Source: Struthio camelus (lineage: Eukaryota; Chordata; Aves; Struthioniformes; Struthionidae). From it: 64,000 bases of DNA. The DNA is taken from NCBI RefSeq assembly GCF_040807025.1, contig NC_090954.1, positions 1,498,001 through 1,562,000 of the forward strand, in the 5' to 3' direction. Positions 59,701 to 64,000 of this stretch are shown piece after piece. The position numbers and the translations under genes were made by a program. A model generated the notes under the pieces. It was not told where the DNA came from, did not search any database, and saw nothing but the letters and a program-made list of their open reading frames with translations. Numbering within the stretch: the first letter of the stretch is position 1; the number at the start of each line of letters is the position of its first letter.

Positions 59701-62700
59701 CCCTTGATAGATTGTCAGATGCAGGGCAGCATGCAAGCAGAGCAGATATTTTAAAATAAACCCTGGAAGCATAGTTTCTAAGAATAAAATTCTTGAAATA
59801 TTTTTTTGTAGCTAATCAGTATAAAAAGTTGTCTGTAACAGGAGCAATGAAAGTGTACCGTTAATTCTGTCCACAGTCATTTATATAGACAAACTGATTG
59901 TGATACCAAATCAAATAGAACTATTTCTCAGATACACTGAGGGCTAAAATTATATATCCTGGTAGGATGAAAGTGTCACAAGTTACCAATAAGAAGTTTC
60001 TCTTTCATTTTGGGAAAATGGCATAGACTTGCCTGAAAATGATGCGTTTTCTCTGCAGCTACTGAGCCAGCAAAACAGGAAAACAGCTGAATGTTTCATT
60101 ATGATGCGGTTTAAAGGAAAACTTTTCTTTCTGTTCAGACATAAAGATACAGATACAGATTGTTTCTTTGGGGAATCTTCTGCACTGAAAGATTGAGTGA
60201 GTATGTGCTTCAGGAACCTTGCATGAGGAAATGGTGTCATGCTTTGTCTTCCAGTGCTCGTTCTCTTAATTTTTTTAAACCTATAGAATTTATTATGCCC
60301 AGTCCTACTTCAAATGCAGCAATAGAAACAGAAATTTCCATTTATAAACCAATTTTGTTGGAAAGCAAAAACTTAATATATGCAGCTATTGTAAGATGTA
60401 AACTTAAAATGAAAGTTAATATCTATGACAAATGGAAAGCATTTGTTAATTGCTTTTTAATGATGCATTAATATTTATTTTAAATTATGCATATGGATTT
60501 TAACCATAAAATGAAGCTTTAGATAACTGTGTTATACAGAGAAGTGGAAGAACAGCAGAAAAATTCAAAAATCAATGCCATGCAAAAGGAAATGAGTTTA
60601 CCTAAAAATATCTCATAAATAAAATATTTTCACTTATTTTTCATGTGGTACCACCTTATTTCCTTCCAAGACATGTAGTCATTCTGATAATGGAAGTTGC
60701 TGCCGTTGATTTGCAAGAGCTGTGGAGGACTCTACTTTCCTTGCTGTTTTTTGTAAGACAGCAAGAGATTTGGAAAAAAGCATACGTTTTATTTTAAAGC
60801 TCACGCAAACCCAGCTCAGCGGGCTGATTCTGCAGTCTCTCTTCCACAAAGCAGAAAGGAGGTATTATAGTTTATTAAAAAAAACATCATATCAGGCAGC
60901 CTCAAAATTCAAAGACAAAGCCCCCCTCCCAGTTTGAAAGCTTAGGTCTAAACTAAAGTCTGGCTAGTCTTGAAACCAAAAGAATGGAACAGAAAATCCT
61001 TAAAGAACCTGTGTCCTCTGTGTTATGTCAGTTTTTCAGATCAAAGCCACTGCAGTCTCTCAGATTTCCCAGGGATAAGAGAAATGCTGGTAAGACCAGA
61101 TCAGCCATGCACCTCTCCAGTGGCCACAAAAATCAAGGCTATGGCTGGGAAGAAGCTTCGTCTGCGACCACAGCTACAACTGGCCAATAGGTCTGTGAAA
61201 CGACCTTGTGGTTTGCAGGGGTTGCAGATGTGGACTCCCTGGAAAAGGCCGGCTGCTTGCAGTCACACGAGTGAAATGAGCCCGTAGAGCCTTCTGCTTC
61301 TCTGAAACCTTGTATGAACATGGTAAGTTTTGCTCTTTGACTTGATTATGTATCAAAATATAAATACACCACCCACAGCAGTTTTTACTAGGATTTTTTG
61401 CTGACCATGAGTTAAAAATAAGACATGGAAGGTTTGTGTTTTTTTCTTTTCTTTCTCTTTTTTTAGTTAGGATTTCCGTGCAGGAGTCATGTGAAGCAAA
61501 TGGCTATATGCCATTTTGTCTGGACCATCAATTACAGAAACAAATAATATGAATGTAAAATTGTGATTTTTTAACTTGTAAACTGAAATAAAGATGTAAC
61601 ATTTTTACAAGCAGCAATTAACCCATGGATCCTTGAATGGGGAGTGCCCAAATCTGGAATAAAAAATGCTGTCAGCAAATCTGATTCCACGAATAACTCA
61701 CGCTTCTTATGATTTCCTCCTAACATAAGACTTCCTAGCTCATTTCACTTGGCTTTTTTAAAGGTATTCTGAAAGTGTGTGGAAAGCAGTGAACCCTGGA
61801 AGTTTGTTCCTCAAAATTCCTTCTCTCTTTGTTGTCCATAGGAACTCCCTGAATTGTCCTTCAAAGCCTGCCAAAGCCTGTGCCTCATCTTGCTTCAGCA
61901 CATTTCCATAGGAAAAGCCTGAATTAAAATAATAATAGACCCTAAACATCCTCTTCAGCCACAGGCAAGTCCAGGGAGTGTCCTCTTAAGAAACAGCCTT
62001 GGGGCAGTAGGGGTGATTAATGCTGCGATGGGGGTCCCAAAAGAATTTTTTCCCTAATTAAAATATGCTCAGGGTCTCCAAGGACGCATGCTGGCATTCG
62101 CAGGAAGCAGCAAGCCACTCCGCTCCCACACCCTACCTGCCCCGTTTCCGTTTCTCTGCAGTCATTTTTAATCTGTTTCTTTAGCATGACAGTGTTTTCT
62201 CTACACATTTAACCGTACAAGGGCATTGAAACTATATTTGGTGCTCTCTGTTTTCTTTCTTGCCACAGTTTAAGGTAAAGGGCTGACATACTCACGTGGA
62301 TGCTGTAGTTATTTTCTCCTTAACATACCTCTTTCTTCAGAGTGTATAAATCAGGAGCTATTTGGCAGATATTGGGAACACACTCATTAAACCAAGCTTT
62401 AGTACGTAATTCCAAATTCTGATTAATTACCAGATGTGTTCCTCCTTCTGCAGTAAAATTATGAAGCTATGGTTTCAAAGGCAAGTTTAGGAGTGATAGT
62501 CCCACATGCAAGATTCAGTGAAAATGAAGTGCAGACGTAACTAGTGTTAACTACACCACTGATGCTGAGCACTTTGGGCAATCTCTGCAGTGGTGAGGCT
62601 TGAGAAAGCTACAAATTTAGCCAAAATCTGAAGGTATTCTGTTTCAAACCTTTAGACCCAATAGATCATTTTCACTTCCATTGACAATGGATGATAGCCT

Positions 62701-63527
62701 TCATATAGAGATACTAAGGTGAGAGATTTATTAGATAGAATAATTAGAATTATATTTGCGTGATTGAATTGAGGAAGCTGTATTATATGTTTCTGTGCCT
62801 AGCATTACATTAGAACAGTTTTCTTCCTTGTTCAGAATTGATTAAATCCATTTATCATCTCCTAAGTTCATGCTAAACTCATTCCATCTGCATTTTCTTT
62901 CTCTTCATGCACTTTACACCATGAGAAAGACAGAACATTGGAAAAAGTGAATAAATATCTCAGTAAAACCCAAGTGTTCAACCCAAGTCCTTAAACACAA
63001 GGGAGAAAAGAGGAGAAGGAAAACGGGCTAAATTCCCGGGTTACATAAGCTGACATACATCTAGTTGGAGATGCTTAATTTTCCTCTTGCCTAGGCAGTT
63101 CAGGGATTTCTCTGCAGAAACCAATGGAGTTTGGTCTAAGTAAAAATGGAAACAGTCTGTCTGAGTTATAAATGGCACTTGCTGCAAGTAGCATACAAAT
63201 AATGAGAAACAAAATTCCTACCATCAGGAACTGAAAGGAAGGAGTCTGTGGAATAGAGAACAGAGAACAGTGATGGCTCTGTCATAAAACAAAAATGGAC
63301 TATGGTGTTTACAGAATAACAATTTATTTCTTAGCATTTTCTAAAATCCCACCAGTTTTACTTATAGCCAATAGCCATTGTCAGCCTCGACACCTCTGTG
63401 TCTAGCTCCACTAATAGTCACATGAAGATTTCCTCTGTGGAGATGATGGCTATGAGGTGTATGCCTCTGCTGTAAATCTGTTTCTGCTGGGGTAGGAACG
63501 GCTGTTGGCAAAATCAGCAGGATTTAT
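56746..63527. other. Gene-free stretch
   Basis: AT-rich non-coding DNA. Short frames (up to 105 codons) at 57954-58247, 60160-60471 and 60970-61287 carry no recognised domain and lack a convincing splice or promoter setting. No repeat family is recognised. Confidence 0.55.
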
Positions 63528-63810
63528 TATCATAGAAGCATGGTAATATAGGCTAGAAGGGACTGTGAGCGGTCATTGAGTCCACTGAGTCTTGCTCAAA
63601 GCTATCCAAAGCTATGACTGGATTGTTGCCAACAAATTATTGTAATTAGATTATTCTTGTAATATAAAGTCAGCACAGACTTCCCCTTACTAAATTTAAG
63701 ATCTTCCATTCTTATACACCTTCCATAGAAAACAGTATTTTGGGCTTATGTTTTCTGGTGTTTATTTATAAGTAAGAAACTAAGGAGATTTCTAAAAAAA
63801 AATCTGTGTC
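63528..63810 (-). mobile_element. Ancient CR1 remnant, 3' end, inverted
   Basis: On the plus strand 'atcatagaagcatggtaata' then 'ggctagaagggactgtgagc' and 'ggtcattgagtccactgagt' match the CR1 3' end in reverse (catagaatca.. / ggttggaagggacct / aggtcatctagtcca). Further right, 'cttccccttactaaatttaa' and 'gatcttccattcttatacac' fit the next blocks of old sauropsid CR1s. The right limit is uncertain. It is heavily diverged compared with the CR1 at 8.9 kb. Confidence 0.6.
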
Positions 63811-64000
63811 TCTTCAATTAGCAAGAGACCTACAAGGCATCTCATAAATGCCTCTGCGCTTTGTATATAATATTAGATGGAAGTATTAAATTGCAAATTG
63901 CAAATGTAAATGTATTGCACATGGCAGGTTGTAAATCTAAGAGAGAGAGAAGGGAATAAATACGGAAACCAAGCTGGATGTTTGTTTTTGAAAGGGCTGG
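63811..64000. other. Right edge, nothing recognised
   Basis: AT-rich sequence with a short near-tandem 'aaattgc' repetition at about 63888-63905. It may contain further decayed CR1 sequence that I cannot resolve. Confidence 0.5.

Noticed and set aside
1-64000. CRISPR arrays, prokaryotic operons, rRNA genes, retroviral LTR pairs, telomeric arrays
   Set aside because: None seen; the sequence is vertebrate-type non-coding DNA.

Overview
This window reads as vertebrate, most likely avian (neognath bird), mostly non-coding DNA. The main evidence is one well-preserved CR1 LINE in antisense orientation. It has CR1 reverse-transcriptase motifs, a short 3' UTR and the tail-repeat type typical of sauropsid CR1s. 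There are also several much older CR1 remnants and scattered, heavily decayed MIR/CORE-SINE-like pieces. Recognisable repeat density is low, and I saw no mammalian L1, Alu or B1 sequence and no retroviral LTR pair. A crocodilian or turtle origin is less likely but cannot be formally excluded.

Layout: 1-8850 is plain AT-leaning intergenic or intronic DNA with two decayed SINE pieces (about 6580-6645 and 7640-7795). The 5'-truncated CR1 lies at 8851 to about 10872 on the minus strand. From 10.9 to 28 kb the DNA is gene-free, with a small GC-rich candidate exon at 19730-19821, SINE remnants near 20.2 and 25.2-25.4 kb, and a TAAT-rich candidate conserved block at 22.84-23.04 kb. Ancient plus-strand CR1 remnants lie at 28.03-28.69 and 30.49-30.63 kb. 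From 30.6 to 47.8 kb the sequence is again non-coding, with SINE and palindromic-repeat fossils at about 35.0, 35.87, 38.38, 41.86 and 45.77 kb. A cluster of CpG islands spans about 47.86-51.09 kb (three GC-rich lobes separated by an AT-rich valley carrying four TAATTA sites). It is the strongest regulatory landmark. The rest to 64 kb is AT-rich non-coding DNA with one SINE remnant (56.63 kb) and one old minus-strand CR1 tail (63.53 kb).

I found no host protein-coding gene I can defend. The only long reading frame with recognisable protein homology is the CR1 ORF2 remnant (about 643 codons without a stop or frameshift). It carries an Asp-to-Glu change in the catalytic [FY]xDD box and lacks the endonuclease domain, so it is expected to be non-autonomous. 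The CpG-island cluster probably marks the promoter of a gene or lncRNA whose exons are outside the window or not recognisable by eye, or a developmental regulatory hub. No new biological system is evident. The best leads are the CpG-island and homeodomain-motif region, the candidate exon at 19.73 kb, and the palindromic repeat fossil at 38.4 kb.
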